64,000 bases of DNA from Segatella copri (GCF_019249795.2 NZ_CP156893.1:58501-122500), one strand, 5' to 3'; shown: positions 35,548-45,363, counted from the first letter of the stretch. Notes: a model not told the origin generated them from the letters alone. Program-made: numbers and translations.

Positions 35548-36891
35548 TTAAATTTCAAAAAAGTTTTTTCGATTCATAAATTGTTCCATCACTTGTGCCA
35601 TGCAAATACTCTCTTTTCTACGCAAGCGGGCAGAAGAGAAACGCTGATTGACTATACAACTGACGAATTCCTGTATCTCATAACGCAAACCGAAACCATC
35701 CCATTTATAGAAATACTTTTTATTATCGTTCTGATTTTCATAACGTAACTCGAAATAATCCGTCTTCCACCAAGGTGCCGGCACATAAGCATATCCCTTG
35801 GTTCCCGATATTACCAAACATCCTTCAGTTTTTACACCCAATCCTACCTTAAAAGAACAAGTAGCTTTGGGATAATGGAAAACTCCACGTGTATAAACAT
35901 CAATACCATTCTCCATGCGAGAATAAAGATTCAAATTCTCATAATTGATACCCATCAACTTGATTATAGGTAATAATGGATAGCTTCCTTCCTCATACAT
36001 AGAACCACCCGCTTGCTTAGGATCAAATTCACGACCATTCTTGTCTAGAAGTTGTGACAAAGAAGCTTCTATGTCAACCACATCACCTATCAAACCAGAC
36101 TTAATGATAACCATCAAGTGATTAAAAGCAGGACAATGAGCCGTTTTATTTGCCTCCATCAAAATAACCCCATTATCTTCAGCCAACTGATATAGTTCTT
36201 GTGCTTGAGACTTTTCTAATACTAATGGAGTTTCACAGAGCACATGCTTATGAGCCCCAATAGCGTCTTTAATATTTTGGTAATGAGAAAGATGAGGTGT
36301 TGCAATGTAAACTGCATCTACAGAATTATATAATTCTTTTACATTTTGACAAGCAATTACGTTTTCATGATTTAAAACATAATTTTTGCCATTAGTCTCA
36401 TCTATATCATAAGCAGCAACAACATCAACTCCACTAACTACAGATGCTTCTGAAGGAAATCTTTCTGCCACTCGACCACAACCGATAACCCCAACCTTTA
36501 CTACATCCTGCGATTCGTTACGAAGCATTGTAGATGATATACCTTGAGTTCGTGGTAGATAAACAACCTCACAGAATTCATTAAGGTAATCAAATTTTCC
36601 TTCCCAATCCGAACCTATAGCGAATATGTCAACGTTATATTTTTGTATATCATCGATTTTCTGACCGACATAATCCTCTATAATAATCTTGTCTGCATAC
36701 CCAGTAGCTTTAACAGCTTCCACACGTTCCAAAACATTATTACGGACATTCAATTTACCTCTATCTCGATCAAAGCTATCATTGGTGACACCCACAATCA
36801 GATAGTCGCCAAGTTCTTTTGCTCGACGAAGGAGATTAATATGACCTTGGTGGAGAAGGTCGTATGTTCCGTATGTAATAACTGTTTTCAT
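35548..36891 (-). CDS. TagD-type cytidylyltransferase fused to Gfo/Idh/MocA oxidoreductase
   Basis: A 447-residue two-domain protein. Residues 1-125 are a glycerol-3-phosphate cytidylyltransferase domain: [12 protein letters not shown] (HxGH at 14-17), the nucleotide-binding RTQGISST near 115-122. Residues about 130-447 are a Gfo/Idh oxidoreductase: [15 protein letters not shown] (NAD-binding), [37 protein letters not shown] (the E-x-P-L Lys region has Pro-Leu with Thr instead of Lys), [13 protein letters not shown]. It would make a CDP-polyol and then oxidise it, or use separate substrates. I placed the start at MKTVITYG rather than 13 codons upstream. Confidence 0.88.
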   Translation of the reverse strand: MKTVITYGTYDLLHQGHINLLRRAKELGDYLIVGVTNDSFDRDRGKLNVRNNVLERVEAVKATGYADKIIIEDYVGQKIDDIQKYNVDIFAIGSDWEGKFDYLNEFCEVVYLPRTQGISSTMLRNESQDVVKVGVIGCGRVAERFPSEASVVSGVDVVAAYDIDETNGKNYVLNHENVIACQNVKELYNSVDAVYIATPHLSHYQNIKDAIGAHKHVLCETPLVLEKSQAQELYQLAEDNGVILMEANKTAHCPAFNHLMVIIKSGLIGDVVDIEASLSQLLDKNGREFDPKQAGGSMYEEGSYPLLPIIKLMGINYENLNLYSRMENGIDVYTRGVFHYPKATCSFKVGLGVKTEGCLVISGTKGYAYVPAPWWKTDYFELRYENQNDNKKYFYKWDGFGLRYEIQEFVSCIVNQRFSSARLRRKESICMAQVMEQFMNRKNFFEI

Positions 36892-36970
36892 AATCAAAGT
36901 ATAGTAAAAAATACAAAAAAATATTATCACAAGTATAAATTATACTCAGCCTATATGTACTAGTTTCTCG

Positions 36971-37993
36971 TTATAATATTTGTTGCAACTTAGCTAACAT
37001 CATCATTATAAAAGGAGAGTCAAACTTTACTATCTTATAATATACACGATTTTTAAGAGGTAATCTATCAAAAGGATATAATGCGAAAAGCCTTTTCCAA
37101 AACTTATCTTTCAGGACATAACGAACATCATCCTTAACATTACCATTATTATGCACAAATCCAGAAATAGAATTTCTGAAATAAAGCATTTGAGATCTGA
37201 GAAGATGTAATTCATACTTCTCCTTTGGCAAAATACCAGCCAATTTCGTCTCTACTATTTCGAAAAATTTATAGTTTCTTTGATATTTTTCTCGAGAATA
37301 TTGATGCGTCAAAGATGAAGGATTCATACGATATGCATAATGACATTCAGGAACATAAACCACACAATTCATCTTAGAAAATAAATCTATATCCCATATT
37401 AAATCCTCTGATAAGCATTCCCTCTCTGATAAAAATCGGATGTGGTTATCCTCAATTACCTTTCTAGAATGAATGCAACAGCAAGAAGACATCATATACT
37501 TAACATCTCGCTTACACTCAGGAAGTGGACCAACGACATCAAGCATAAAATCTAAAACTTGCTCTTTTCCTCTGAAAACCGTAAGCTTATCAACATCATG
37601 CCGCTCAGTAAACTTACCATCAACATAAAACTTGATGCCACATCTCACTTCATCAGCATTGTACTCAGTAGCTACATTGTAGAGATGTTCCATCATATCT
37701 AAATCGATAAAATCATCAGAATCAATGAATGCAACATACTCTCCAGTTGCAACATCAAGTCCTGAATTACGAGCCAAACCGAGTCCACCATTTTTCTTAT
37801 GGACAACCTTCACTCGCTTATCTTTATTAGCATATTCATCACACATTTTAGGACAATTATCAGGAGATTCATCATCTACCAGAATAATTTCAATATCCTC
37901 AAGTGTTTGGTTTAATAAAGATAGCATACATTCATCAAGATATTTCTCGACATTATAAATTGGAACAATTATAGAAATCTTTGGTTGTTTCAT
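36971..37993 (-). CDS. GT2 glycosyltransferase
   Basis: A 340-residue GT-A enzyme. The N-terminal part reads KISIIVPIYNVEKYLDECML, EIILVDDESPDNCP, and the metal site FIDSDDFIDLDMM. Further on are ECLSEDLIWDIDLF (the catalytic-base ED motif) and a C-terminal hydrophobic-basic region that may sit at the membrane. It adds a sugar to the growing repeat unit. A second GT2 gene of the same type lies 105 bases upstream. Confidence 0.92.
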   Translation of the reverse strand: MKQPKISIIVPIYNVEKYLDECMLSLLNQTLEDIEIILVDDESPDNCPKMCDEYANKDKRVKVVHKKNGGLGLARNSGLDVATGEYVAFIDSDDFIDLDMMEHLYNVATEYNADEVRCGIKFYVDGKFTERHDVDKLTVFRGKEQVLDFMLDVVGPLPECKRDVKYMMSSCCCIHSRKVIEDNHIRFLSERECLSEDLIWDIDLFSKMNCVVYVPECHYAYRMNPSSLTHQYSREKYQRNYKFFEIVETKLAGILPKEKYELHLLRSQMLYFRNSISGFVHNNGNVKDDVRYVLKDKFWKRLFALYPFDRLPLKNRVYYKIVKFDSPFIMMMLAKLQQIL

Positions 37994-38098
37994 AAAAACA
38001 ATTTATTAAATTATTAAACACTAAAATTTACCTTTGATTACATACCAATAACCTGATAATTACTAAGCTATATCAAACTATACTATATTTAAAAGAAT

Positions 38099-39040
38099 TT
38101 AATTTGACAAATAATACCGTTTGATCCTTTTTATCGAATCAATAACAAGGAAAAAACTCATATTAAAAGAACAGATATAAAGACAGATTCGACTAAATAT
38201 CAAGTAAGACCCGACAATCTTAGACAAAACCTGTCTAATCATTAACGATTCTCCTGTATACCTCCCCATCATTGCCAAAGAATATATCATTCTTGTCGTA
38301 AACTTATTCTTGTAAGGACTAAATGACTTTAAATCATACCATCTCCAATATGGAAAAGATAAGCTTAATGATTTCAATCCTTTAGAAGATAAGTTTTCTT
38401 CGCTATCTTTTCTATAATACATAAGACACTTATTACTATAAACAATCGGAGCATAAGCTGCAATATGAACCCAAAAATCAATATCTTCACCCATACTTAT
38501 ATCATGAGCAAAAATGATAGAATTTTCGGAAACGCAAGATTTCTTTACCACAACACCACTAGTCAAAGCTATAGACCTTTTCTCTTTAACAGAATAACAA
38601 AAATAATCTATAAGTTTATCTTCGTCTGCGAAATAACTTCTAAGGTTACACTGTTTGCTAATATTATCTATTTGCTCCGAAAAGTTATTATAGCTAAAAC
38701 AAATCATGTTTATATCTGCATATTTATTTAATAAATATGCAGCTTCGCTAAGATAATTCTTATTCCAAACATCATCAGCATCTAGAAAACAGATATAATC
38801 GCCTTTACAAACTGAAATACCATAATTTCGAGCTTTTGAAACTCCACCATTTTGAAGATGATAAACCTTAAAACGAGAATCTGTCTTATAACTATTCGCA
38901 ATAGATAAACTTCTATCTAAAGAACCGTCATCAACAATTATCACTTCAAAGTCCTTATAAGTTTGTCCTTTTACAGAATTTAATGTCTGTGACAAATAAC
39001 TTTCCTTGTTATATAAGGGTATAATAACTGAAAATTTCAT
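38099..39040 (-). CDS. GT2 glycosyltransferase
   Basis: A 313-residue GT-A enzyme with KFSVIIPLYNKESYLSQTLN, VIIVDDGSLDRSL, the FLDADDVW metal site and the SMGEDIDFWVHIAAY acceptor/base motif. The C-terminus (LIFSRICLYICSFNMSFFLV) is hydrophobic and may dock to the membrane. It is one base from the wzy-like gene upstream, so it is in the same operon. The local A+T content is high, as in most of this glycan locus. Confidence 0.92.
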   Translation of the reverse strand: MKFSVIIPLYNKESYLSQTLNSVKGQTYKDFEVIIVDDGSLDRSLSIANSYKTDSRFKVYHLQNGGVSKARNYGISVCKGDYICFLDADDVWNKNYLSEAAYLLNKYADINMICFSYNNFSEQIDNISKQCNLRSYFADEDKLIDYFCYSVKEKRSIALTSGVVVKKSCVSENSIIFAHDISMGEDIDFWVHIAAYAPIVYSNKCLMYYRKDSEENLSSKGLKSLSLSFPYWRWYDLKSFSPYKNKFTTRMIYSLAMMGRYTGESLMIRQVLSKIVGSYLIFSRICLYICSFNMSFFLVIDSIKRIKRYYLSN

Positions 39041-39041
39041 G

Positions 39042-40289
39042 TTACATAGCTTTATTATTATAAGAATCTATTAATTTATATGATAATACCACAAAAGTCA
39101 ACAACAAATTATACTGAATACCAGCATCCGGTGATAGAGATAATATCAAAAAATAACCGATGGGCAAAAATGCTAATCGTGGTTCTTTTTTATATAATAA
39201 AATAGTTGCAGACACTATCATAATCAAATATGTTATAACCCCCATTATTCCATAATCAACAGTTAAAGAGAAAAATATACTTTCTGCACCTTGTATGATA
39301 GGATTTCGAGGAGCCACTTCTTCCCAAATATACATTCTCCCATTACCCCATATAGGAGATTGCTCAAAATAAGGCAAACAAGCTTCCCATTGAAGCATTC
39401 TCATTTCAGAAGAGCTACCTGTAACAGCTTTATTTGAATCAGAGGAAATCATTGAATCAAGAATATCTCCCACATAACTAACAACAATAGGCGAAAGTAG
39501 TATACATAATCCCAGCAATATTTTAAATATATTATTCTGTTGAAATTTACTATCAGTAAACAAGCCTATTAATACACAAAATATTCCTAAGAAAGTAGCA
39601 CGTGATCCTGATGAAAAGGACAAAAACATCATCAATAATAAGAGGGCAAAATAATAGTTTTGTCTAATTTTATACTTAGATCCTATTATCCACAAAATGT
39701 ATGCAGACAAATAACCAAACATACCACAAGTTGAAAAATATGAGAATATAGAATTTATACGTTTAAGACCATAACGTATTGTATTTGCATCTATAACAAA
39801 ATCGGATATTACACATGTATGCATTATCAAATCTGTAAAATAGTTATGTTTAAATACTTGCTCCGGTATCATAACCAAAATTGAAATCACACACATATAG
39901 CAGAGTAACTTTACTGCTGTTTTTAATTTGTTATCGTCTGTCAAAACACACCATAATATAACTGGAAAAATAAATTGAGTTATAATATTTGAAATAATTA
40001 AAACAGTATGTGGCTTTCTGCATATTGAATTAGTTACTAAATATGAAATGGCCATCAAACAAGTTGGAATTAAAAGTAACTTAGGATAAGTTTTGATATT
40101 TTTTAAATAGGGCGTCATAGGAAACAGAATTAAAGCAAAGAAAGCTAAAATATAATATAAGCTTATTTCACCAATTCCTGATCCAATATACGTTAATGGT
40201 TGTACTATAAAAGCGGTAAAAATCACTCCCTTTTTATAATCTCTTAGCAAGAGAAAAATAAAAACTAATAATAAAGCATAACTTAACAT
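39042..40289 (-). CDS. O-antigen/capsule repeat-unit polymerase (Wzy-like)
   Basis: A 415-residue protein with about ten to eleven hydrophobic segments and a large central periplasmic loop (IPEQVFKHNYFTDLIMHTCV is near its start; GNGRMYIWEEVAPRNPIIQG follows later), which is the Wzy/WaaL arrangement. FSSGSRATFLGIFCVLIG resembles the conserved loop of the O-antigen ligase/polymerase family. It would polymerise lipid-linked units delivered by the flippase at 51503-53041. The start overlaps the pyruvyl transferase gene by 7 bases. Confidence 0.85.
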   Translation of the reverse strand: MLSYALLLVFIFLLLRDYKKGVIFTAFIVQPLTYIGSGIGEISLYYILAFFALILFPMTPYLKNIKTYPKLLLIPTCLMAISYLVTNSICRKPHTVLIISNIITQFIFPVILWCVLTDDNKLKTAVKLLCYMCVISILVMIPEQVFKHNYFTDLIMHTCVISDFVIDANTIRYGLKRINSIFSYFSTCGMFGYLSAYILWIIGSKYKIRQNYYFALLLLMMFLSFSSGSRATFLGIFCVLIGLFTDSKFQQNNIFKILLGLCILLSPIVVSYVGDILDSMISSDSNKAVTGSSSEMRMLQWEACLPYFEQSPIWGNGRMYIWEEVAPRNPIIQGAESIFFSLTVDYGIMGVITYLIMIVSATILLYKKEPRLAFLPIGYFLILSLSPDAGIQYNLLLTFVVLSYKLIDSYNNKAM

Positions 40290-41389
40290 AATAACGATTC
40301 TATCTTTAATTTTATTCTTTCACTTTTTTGAAACAATACGCTATTAATTTGGAAAGGAAATTCTTCATATAAAATATCACTAATAAGAAAATCACTAAAA
40401 ATCCGATTCTCCAAACTTATATCTTTCAATAAAGACTCAAATCTTGCAACTCCCCTACCTTTATTAGGCAATACCACAAATGGTTTATTAAAGATTATTG
40501 AAAAAACTGTTCCATGGAAAGAATCAGTAACTACAAAATCCGCTTGTGCAAAAGATGCGAGCCATTCTTGAATTGAAGGATATGTCAATGACTTTAATTT
40601 AGACATAGGTATTTTTGAAATATCCTTTTCTAGCTTAATCTTTCTAACAGGAAGATTAAGTCTTTTACTAATATCCTCTAATATATCTATCTTTTCTTCT
40701 GACTCATCCAAAAGATAAGAAAACACATAAGGTGAATCGCTAATTTTTAATCCATCAATTAGTTTTTGATAATCATTTGCAGAAAGCAACAATGTTGGAT
40801 CTAATACATGAGTAGCTTCAATCCCCAAATGCTCTTTACATAGATTAACAGCAGTATCTTCACGTACACTGACAAAATCGAATTTTTGAACGAGTCTTTT
40901 ACATTCTTCCGTTTGTTTCTTAGTAAATTCCCAGTTGTCAACACCAAAGGATGCTGCATATGCAATTCTCTTAACGTTTTTCCAGTTCTCGGTAAAATTA
41001 AGGAATGCTTGCTCTAAATGCTGATTATAAGAAGGTCTCCATACTTGGTCACTACCAACAATAAATGCATCATATTCTCCTTCTGTCAAACTTTCAAAAT
41101 TTACAATTCTCCGATGTATATAAGTATTAATAAACTGATTAATATTTGAAGCAACTCTAGGTTGCCACTTACGCATAAAACCCTCATAATTGATAATAGA
41201 ACGCTTCCCAACACACTTTTTAAGAATACGTCTAATATAACGATTTAAAGAGGCATGTTTATATACTAATGGTTCCTCAAGAATATCCACTTGATGCCCC
41301 ATTCTTTCCAATAACGTTTGCAAGGCATAAGCCTGCAATATCCCTCCATAGTTTGTATGTAGGGGTAGTGTTATTATTCCTATCTTCAT
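40283..41389 (-). CDS. Polysaccharide pyruvyl transferase family protein (CsaB-like)
   Basis: A 368-residue enzyme: MKIGIITLPLHTNYGGILQA, YDAFIVGSDQVWRPSYN, RIAYAASFGVDNW, FDFVSVREDTAV, THVLDPTLLLS and ADFVVTDSFHGTVFSIIF are the standard motifs of the family. It adds pyruvate ketals from PEP to sugar residues, giving a negatively charged polymer. First gene of the minus-strand glycan operon; no UpxY/NusG-like antiterminator is encoded upstream in the window. Confidence 0.9.
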   Translation of the reverse strand: MKIGIITLPLHTNYGGILQAYALQTLLERMGHQVDILEEPLVYKHASLNRYIRRILKKCVGKRSIINYEGFMRKWQPRVASNINQFINTYIHRRIVNFESLTEGEYDAFIVGSDQVWRPSYNQHLEQAFLNFTENWKNVKRIAYAASFGVDNWEFTKKQTEECKRLVQKFDFVSVREDTAVNLCKEHLGIEATHVLDPTLLLSANDYQKLIDGLKISDSPYVFSYLLDESEEKIDILEDISKRLNLPVRKIKLEKDISKIPMSKLKSLTYPSIQEWLASFAQADFVVTDSFHGTVFSIIFNKPFVVLPNKGRGVARFESLLKDISLENRIFSDFLISDILYEEFPFQINSVLFQKSERIKLKIESLLC

Positions 41390-41576
41390 TGTGTTTTGTA
41401 TATCTCATTAAAATGAGTCTCAGCATGCTCCCTGCCACAAGCAGAAAAGTAGCTTAATAAAATTGCTCATGACAGTTTGCATGTCTGAGACTCTATAAGT
41501 TATTAATTCATTATTCTATCCAAGACTCTCCATTCGCCCTTCGTAAGCATCCAACCCCTATGGCAATACAACTCCA

Positions 41577-41595
41577 TCCCCAGTATTACTGGGGA
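41577..41595. other. Perfect hairpin in the gap upstream of the glycan operon
   Basis: TCCCCAGT-ATT-ACTGGGGA, an 8-bp stem with a 3-base loop. The gap 41390-41719 otherwise holds no gene that I can support. It could be part of a leader or operator for the glycan operon. Confidence 0.5.
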
Positions 41596-41719
41596 TACAG
41601 GTTATTTTAAGAAATTGGACGTGCACGGTCACTTTAGGTACGTTAAGCCATAAAATAATACAGCGTCACCACTATATAACACAGATTTCTTAGACCTATT
41701 CGGTCTCAGGTGGTAAATC

Positions 41720-42067
41720 TCACTCTGCTCTTAAGGATTCTATCACAAACCTTTCGAAGCTCGCCTTATAGCCACCGTCCATCGGGCAGGGATCGTCGGG
41801 ATATGACTTGTGATACTCCTCTTCCATGTTGTCAAGATAGTCCATTATCTGCATCACCTGGTCTTTGGTGCAGTGATGCTTCTTCAGCGAAGAACGAAGA
41901 AGGCAGTAGGACTGGGTATGACTGGCATAACCCTCTTAGACATGCTTGACTGAATTCTCATTCATGTGGCCAGCCACCTTTAAGGTACGTACCACATTGC
42001 TACTGCCGCCGAGGATGGTATCCGTCAAAGCGCGCAGTGCCTTTTTGGTTTTTGTAAATCGTGTCAT
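41720..42067 (-). pseudogene. Unassigned small protein with one in-frame stop
   Basis: A 116-codon frame interrupted only by TAA after MNENSVKHV. Before it is MTRFTKTKKALRALTDTILG and NVVRTLKVAGH; after it is EGYASHTQSYCLLRSSLKKH, KDQVMQIMDYLDNMEEEYHK and SFERFVIESLRAE. The continuous frame on both sides of the stop suggests a recently inactivated gene. Family unknown. It lies between the glycan operon and the VirE gene, a place where regulators are often found. Confidence 0.55.
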
Positions 42068-42235
42068 CTTTTAATATATTAAAAAATTTGAATATCTTTT
42101 GTTAAGCTATTATAAAACCATCGCCTTTTTGTACCTATATATGTAGGTACAGGATTCTTGGCGGTATCAACCTTTTTTCTTAAATTCGCAGCAGCTTTCA
42201 AGAACGAGGGCTGAAGCAATCTTAAGTTACCGATT

Positions 42236-42443
42236 GGTGAACAGCGGGGTGAACACTTGCCCCAAGCATTCACCTTTTCGGCTCCGGGGTGAACCCTAAT
42301 AAAAAGAACTTTGTATATACAGCGCATGCTAGAAATATAAGAGTCTCTATTATAATGGGTTATATAGTGTTTTTAACACATTATTAACGCTAAAGGTTGG
42401 CATCAGGGTTCACCCTTCACCGACTTCATCGCCAGTGTTCACC
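42236..42443. promoter_or_regulatory. Cluster of GGTGAAC-type heptamers upstream of the VirE gene
   Basis: GGTGAAC occurs at 42236, 42248 and 42288, and its complement (G/A/C)TTCACC at 42268, 42408, 42415 and 42437. The gap 42068-42509 also has a hairpin GTACCTA-TATATG-TAGGTAC (42131-42150). The heptamers may bind a regulator, or act like iterons for the primase-like protein; neither is shown. Confidence 0.45.
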
Positions 42444-42509
42444 CACACTCTTTCTTAGAGAACGTTGCAAACAACAGATTAGTATATTAACAACTGATAA
42501 TTTTAAAAA

Positions 42510-44783
42510 ATGGAAAAAGACCCTAACAACAGTATGAATGGGACAGCTACGATGCCATCGTACTTCCCTTGTATCAAATCTTCGGAGAGCCATCCACTCG
42601 CCGACTGGTTGTATCTCAAGAGCGTGATTACCTCTAGCCCTGAGCTACGAATGATGACTGAGACTTACCGCAAGCGCCTCGCCATCAGCAAGCAGTTTGC
42701 CGACCAGTACAAGCCTGAAATGCCTGCCATCACGGTTTCGGCACTCATGAACGGCTACGGCAGACAACTTGCCGACTTCCTCAAACCTACCTACATGCTC
42801 CAACTCGACTTCGACCATGTGAAGAAGGAAGATATGGAGCAGCTTATCCAACTGGTGAGAGGCGACAGTCATACGATGGTTGAGTATATCACCGTGAGCG
42901 GCAGGGGATTCAGAGTATTCTGTGCCTACCGTCCTGTGGATGACGACGACATCAGTGTGCTCGAACTCTTCGATGCCGTGCTGCAGAAGGCGATGGCTTA
43001 CTACACTCAGCTCCTGGGGATAGCTCCCGACAAGCAGTGTGTAGACATCACCCGATGCGCCGGTCTTGCCTACGACCCGGATGCCTATTTCCGTTGGGAT
43101 GCCGAGCCTTTTGCCTTGGGACCGAAGGATCTGAACCCCCTCTACACGAAGAAGGCATTGCAGGCGAAGTATTCTGCCAGGCGAAACGCCAAGGGAGGTA
43201 AGCGAAGCAGCAAGGTGAAAGAGGAGGCGAAGTCAAGCGACAAGGGTGCGCCTACCATCGAGGAAGCGGCTTCCCATATCAAGGAACTGCTCGACCTGTG
43301 GGGCTATCGGTTCGAGCCTGAGCATCACAACGAGTACGTATGGCACTTTGCCGACATCTGCATCTACTATGGCATCCCGCAGGAAGAAGTTCTGACCTAC
43401 ACCGACCGTGAGTTTGGCACCAGCTACGAAGATACGGCTTCTGTCATCAAGTCTCGCTACAAGCATCTGAACAAGTTTGGTATCTGGCATTTCTATCGCC
43501 ATGGCGAGGGGCGCAGCGCCAAGCCATCGGTAAGGGGCATCAAGCAGTGGCTACTCACCCACTATCTGTTCCGCCGGAACGTGCTGACGGGATTTTACGA
43601 GGTGGAGAGCCGCTTCGTTTTAGACGGCAAGTATCCTGACTGGGTACGCATCGACGACAATATCGAGAACTCCATCTGGAGCGAAATGGACGAGTCGGGA
43701 CTGCATCTCTCGGAGAAGACCTTGCACAACATCATCAACAGCGACTTCAGCGAGCCGTTCGACCCCTTGGACGACTACCTGCGCAGTCTGCCGAAATGGA
43801 AGAAGGGAGAGGATCCCGACTACATCGACCAGCTCGCCGACCGCATCGAGGTGGAGAACCTGCCCGACAACGAGCATACGCAGAGCCTCTTCCGCTATTT
43901 CTTCAAGAAGTGGCTGGTAGCGATGGTAGTGGCGTGGGTAACGCTGAAGGTGGTGAACCAGATGATACTCATCTTCGTGGGCAAGGGCGGCATCTTCAAG
44001 ACCACGTTCTTCCACATGCTGTTGCCCCCACAGTTGCGCCAGTACTTCCTCAACGACTCGACGGGAGCCTATACCGACAAGGACTTCATGGAGGCTTTCA
44101 GCAGCAAGGCTCTGCTCTGTCTCGACGAGTTTGAGATGGTATTCGGCAAGAACCTGAGCGCCTTCAAGAGCAACATGACCAAGGTGACATTCTCCATCCG
44201 CCGACCTTACGACAAGTACCGTTCGGAGATGCCCCACCGTGGATCGCTCTGCGGCACCACCAACAGCCAGCAGTTCATCACCGACGAGGAGAACCGCCGC
44301 TACTGTCCTTGGCTGGTAAAGAGCATCGAGAGTCCGATAGAGCACCCGATAGACTACGACCACGTGTTTGCCGAGGCAGTGGCACTGGGTCAGGAGGTGA
44401 TGAGCCATCCTAAGGGCGAGCCCCTGGAGTGGACATACTGGTTGACAAGGGATGACATCGAGCTGATGCGCAGTCACAACCGCCTCTTCATGGTAGCCAA
44501 CTATGCCGAGGAGCAGATACTCCGTTACTACCGGGTGCCGGAGCCAGATACGCCGCTACAGTTTATCAAGTTCCGCTACAGTGCCGAGATACTGGAGAGG
44601 ATAGGTGTGAACCCTGCCCTTCGCCAGAACCTGAACAACCAGAACATCGGTAACGTGATGAAGCGTCTTGGATTCAAGAAGATTCACAAGAAGAACGGCA
44701 ACGGCTGGGCTGTGATAGAGAAGGAAGGTAGCGAAATCAACAACGATGCCTTCATCGATCCTAACGATACCGTGGAGGATTAA
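42510..44783 (+). CDS. VirE/BT4734-family primase-helicase-like protein
   Basis: A 757-residue protein. The N-terminal part (about 1-230) is BT4734/VirE_N-like (SALMNGYGRQLADFLKPTYM, LQLDFDHV, TVSGRGFRVFCAY; a primase-type fold with Asp-rich site). The C-terminal part is a VirE-type P-loop ATPase: Walker A VGKGGIFKTTF (about 490-500), Walker B LLCLDEFEM (about 537), and CGTTNSQQFITDEENRRYCP. In Bacteroidales this protein stands beside capsule loci with DUF4248, HU-like and amidase genes, as here. Its cellular role is not established. Base composition is richer in G+C than in the neighbouring glycan genes. Confidence 0.88.
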   Translation: MEKDPNNSMNGTATMPSYFPCIKSSESHPLADWLYLKSVITSSPELRMMTETYRKRLAISKQFADQYKPEMPAITVSALMNGYGRQLADFLKPTYMLQLDFDHVKKEDMEQLIQLVRGDSHTMVEYITVSGRGFRVFCAYRPVDDDDISVLELFDAVLQKAMAYYTQLLGIAPDKQCVDITRCAGLAYDPDAYFRWDAEPFALGPKDLNPLYTKKALQAKYSARRNAKGGKRSSKVKEEAKSSDKGAPTIEEAASHIKELLDLWGYRFEPEHHNEYVWHFADICIYYGIPQEEVLTYTDREFGTSYEDTASVIKSRYKHLNKFGIWHFYRHGEGRSAKPSVRGIKQWLLTHYLFRRNVLTGFYEVESRFVLDGKYPDWVRIDDNIENSIWSEMDESGLHLSEKTLHNIINSDFSEPFDPLDDYLRSLPKWKKGEDPDYIDQLADRIEVENLPDNEHTQSLFRYFFKKWLVAMVVAWVTLKVVNQMILIFVGKGGIFKTTFFHMLLPPQLRQYFLNDSTGAYTDKDFMEAFSSKALLCLDEFEMVFGKNLSAFKSNMTKVTFSIRRPYDKYRSEMPHRGSLCGTTNSQQFITDEENRRYCPWLVKSIESPIEHPIDYDHVFAEAVALGQEVMSHPKGEPLEWTYWLTRDDIELMRSHNRLFMVANYAEEQILRYYRVPEPDTPLQFIKFRYSAEILERIGVNPALRQNLNNQNIGNVMKRLGFKKIHKKNGNGWAVIEKEGSEINNDAFIDPNDTVED

Positions 44784-44846
44784 GTATCTTGGTTACGACC
44801 ACTAAGTATCATGGTTACGAGTGCTAAGTATCATACTTACGGGTGG
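44781..44846 (+). repeat. 22-bp tandem repeat, three copies, starting at the VirE stop codon
   Basis: Units begin TAAGTATCTTGGTTACGACC, TAAGTATCATGGTTACGAGT and TAAGTATCATACTTACGGGT at 44781, 44803 and 44825. The TAA of the first unit is the stop codon itself. Confidence 0.8.
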
Positions 44847-44854
44847 TATCTTAG

Positions 44855-44970
44855 TCTCCCACAGATCTCACAGATTTACACAGATACTCTCGTTGCAAGC
44901 AACGGTCTTATACACATCAACTCTCACAGTAAAGCAGATCTGTGATAATCTGTGTAATCTGTGGGAAAAA
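44855..44970. repeat. Family II palindromic repeat, copy a
   Basis: Left arm TCTCCCACAGATCTCACAGA, central GTTGCAAGCAAC palindrome, right arm ending TAATCTGTGTAATCTGTGGG. The arms are mutually complementary, giving a long imperfect hairpin. Confidence 0.9.
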
Positions 44971-44994
44971 TTCAACATTCAATATTATTTTTTA

Positions 44995-45121
44995 GTCTCC
45001 CACAGATCTCACAGATTTACACAGATAATCTTGTTGCAAGCAACAGGTACTCACTATGCCTCATAGCAAATAACTCCGAAGGAGTCGAAAATCCGTGAAA
45101 ATCTGTGAGATCTGTGGGAAA
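44995..45121. repeat. Family II palindromic repeat, copy b
   Basis: Same arms as copy a, with GTTGCAAGCAAC and a second small palindrome ACTCCGAAGGAGT. It lies just before the DUF4248 gene and contributes an apparent N-terminal extension that is probably not translated. Confidence 0.9.
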
Positions 45122-45139
45122 ATTCAACATTACAAGAAA

Positions 45140-45349
45140 ATGGATTTACGAAGTTACACCAAGCAGGAGTTAGCCCTGCTCTATTTTCCGGATTCCGACC
45201 CGGACGTGGCAAGAGCCCATCTGATGAGATGGATTGTAAGATGCACCCAGCTCTACGAGCAGCTGCTGAAGAGTGGATACAACAAGAGCTGCAAGGAGTT
45301 CAATCCTCTGCAAGTATCCTATATTTTCTTCCATTTGGGAGAACCCTGA
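45140..45349 (+). CDS. DUF4248 family protein
   Basis: A 69-residue protein: MDLRSYTKQELALLYFPDSD, VARAHLMRWIVRC and NPLQVSYIFFHLGEP. This small helical family is regularly found between the VirE gene and the HU-like gene at Bacteroidales polysaccharide loci. The start was moved from 45095 to the Met at 45140, because the upstream codons are repeat II sequence. It may be a DNA-binding partner; function is not known. Confidence 0.85.
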   Translation: MDLRSYTKQELALLYFPDSDPDVARAHLMRWIVRCTQLYEQLLKSGYNKSCKEFNPLQVSYIFFHLGEP

Positions 45350-45363
45350 TATTTATCAGTGAT

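Noticed and set aside
31491-41389. Upx-type invertible promoter
   Set aside because: No inverted-repeat pair bracketing a promoter and no UpxY or recombinase gene was found upstream of the glycan operon.
42079-42327. 82-codon minus-strand frame upstream of the VirE gene
   Set aside because: Covers the heptamer cluster and hairpin region; composition looks non-coding.
43620-44477. 285-codon minus-strand frame
   Set aside because: Antisense to the VirE gene; caused by the higher G+C content and codon bias of that gene.
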